Shown here: in pieces, positions 63,821 through 64,000 of the stretch
Numbering within the stretch: the stretch's first letter is position 1
Layout of the letters: every line of letters starts with the position of its first letter
From: Mesorhizobium huakuii
GTDB taxonomy: Bacteria > Pseudomonadota > Alphaproteobacteria > Rhizobiales > Rhizobiaceae
Reading direction: 5' to 3'
Length of the DNA: 64,000 nucleotides
NCBI RefSeq assembly: GCF_014189455.1
Contig: NZ_CP050296.1
Span: 3,902,001 to 3,966,000, forward strand
Program-made: the position numbers and the translations under genes
The notes under the pieces: model-generated
Database searches by the model: none
What the model was told of the DNA's origin: nothing
The model's input: the letters and a program-made list of their open reading frames with translations, nothing else

Positions 63821-64000
63821 GCCTGTTGCGCAGTTACTGGGAGGAACGGCGGGGGAACAGGATCAGCGGGCTATTGCTGGTTCTTAGGGGTTGAGGTCTG
63901 GTTTCGATGTTTGAGGTGGCGGTTCGGCCTTGGCTGGCCGGATTGTGGACGCACCTATCCCGTGATGGCGGCCCATCGGCGCATGTTGAAAGCGATGGCC
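63820..64000 (-). mobile_element. edge of an insertion sequence with the transposase C-terminus
   Basis: From about 63820 the sequence (ggcctgttgcgcagttac...) breaks the palindromic repeat. On the minus strand, 64000 to 63955 reads AIAFNMRRWAAITG-stop, which resembles the C-terminal end of IS5-type transposases (GIAFNLRR-like). The stop is at 63957-63955; the terminal 135 bp hold no gene. The rest of the element and its other end lie outside the window, so the family is not certain. Confidence 0.6.

Overview
The window looks like a chromosomal segment of a Mesorhizobium-type alphaproteobacterium (Hyphomicrobiales/Rhizobiales). The base composition is GC-rich throughout. The gene families, a SAM-II riboswitch in front of metZ, gcrA, a PodJ-like polarity protein, a ceramide-glucosyltransferase-like enzyme and the dispersed 'cttctcccc' palindromic repeats all fit that group. 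No rRNA, tRNA, CRISPR array or prophage was seen. There is one insertion-sequence edge at the right end.

Layout. 1-0.3 kb: start of deoB, leaving the window. 0.3-0.6 kb: three palindromic repeats with a 58-bp period. 0.6-13.8 kb: a complete Tad/Flp (type IVc) pilus locus (two TadE/G pseudopilins, a pilus N-domain protein, pilA, cpaA, cpaB-C-D-E-F, tadB, tadC, tadD) next to an orphan PhnD-like binding protein. 13.9-20.1 kb: an M17 aminopeptidase, a MarR regulator, an NlpC/P60 hydrolase, then the DNA-repair pair Lhr-type helicase and PdeM. 20.1-29.0 kb: a SoeABC-type sulfite dehydrogenase operon, a divergent LysR regulator, a YegD-like Hsp70, and a TauE/SafE exporter with its TIGR02186 partner. 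29.2-33.3 kb: a very large PodJ-like protein. 33.6-42.2 kb: a MerR regulator and a fatty-acid beta-oxidation operon that share a palindromic operator. 42.3-46.9 kb: an S24/LexA-type regulator, a thermonuclease-like protein, class I lysyl-tRNA synthetase, a TerB-like protein and a solute-binding protein. 47.1-49.4 kb: a luxR-luxI-crotonase quorum-sensing cassette. 49.4-53.6 kb: ppk2, phoR, phoU, corA (phosphate and Mg metabolism). 53.7-58.5 kb: gcrA, argD, argF, hslO, apaG. 58.7-64 kb: a glycosyltransferase, a decayed brnTA toxin-antitoxin pair, metZ with its SAM-II riboswitch, a dCTP deaminase, an amino-acid binding protein and the edge of an insertion sequence.

The most interesting biology is the quorum-sensing cassette. 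A LuxI with all invariant residues is translationally coupled to a crotonase whose active site looks like an enoyl-CoA isomerase rather than a hydratase, which suggests the signal carries an unusual unsaturated acyl chain. Other notable points are the shared MerR operator for beta-oxidation, an internally deleted brnT toxin beside an intact antitoxin, a structured leader with a terminator in front of argD, and phoR followed directly by phoU with no pst genes.

A caution applies to the whole window. Seven otherwise well-conserved genes (pilA, cpaB, the lhr-type helicase, pdeM, soeC, lysR, gcrA) each carry exactly one single-base indel, several at short homopolymers. Because gcrA is a core cell-cycle gene, I think residual sequencing error is more likely than seven independent gene deaths. 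These genes are listed as frameshifted, with the position of each break.
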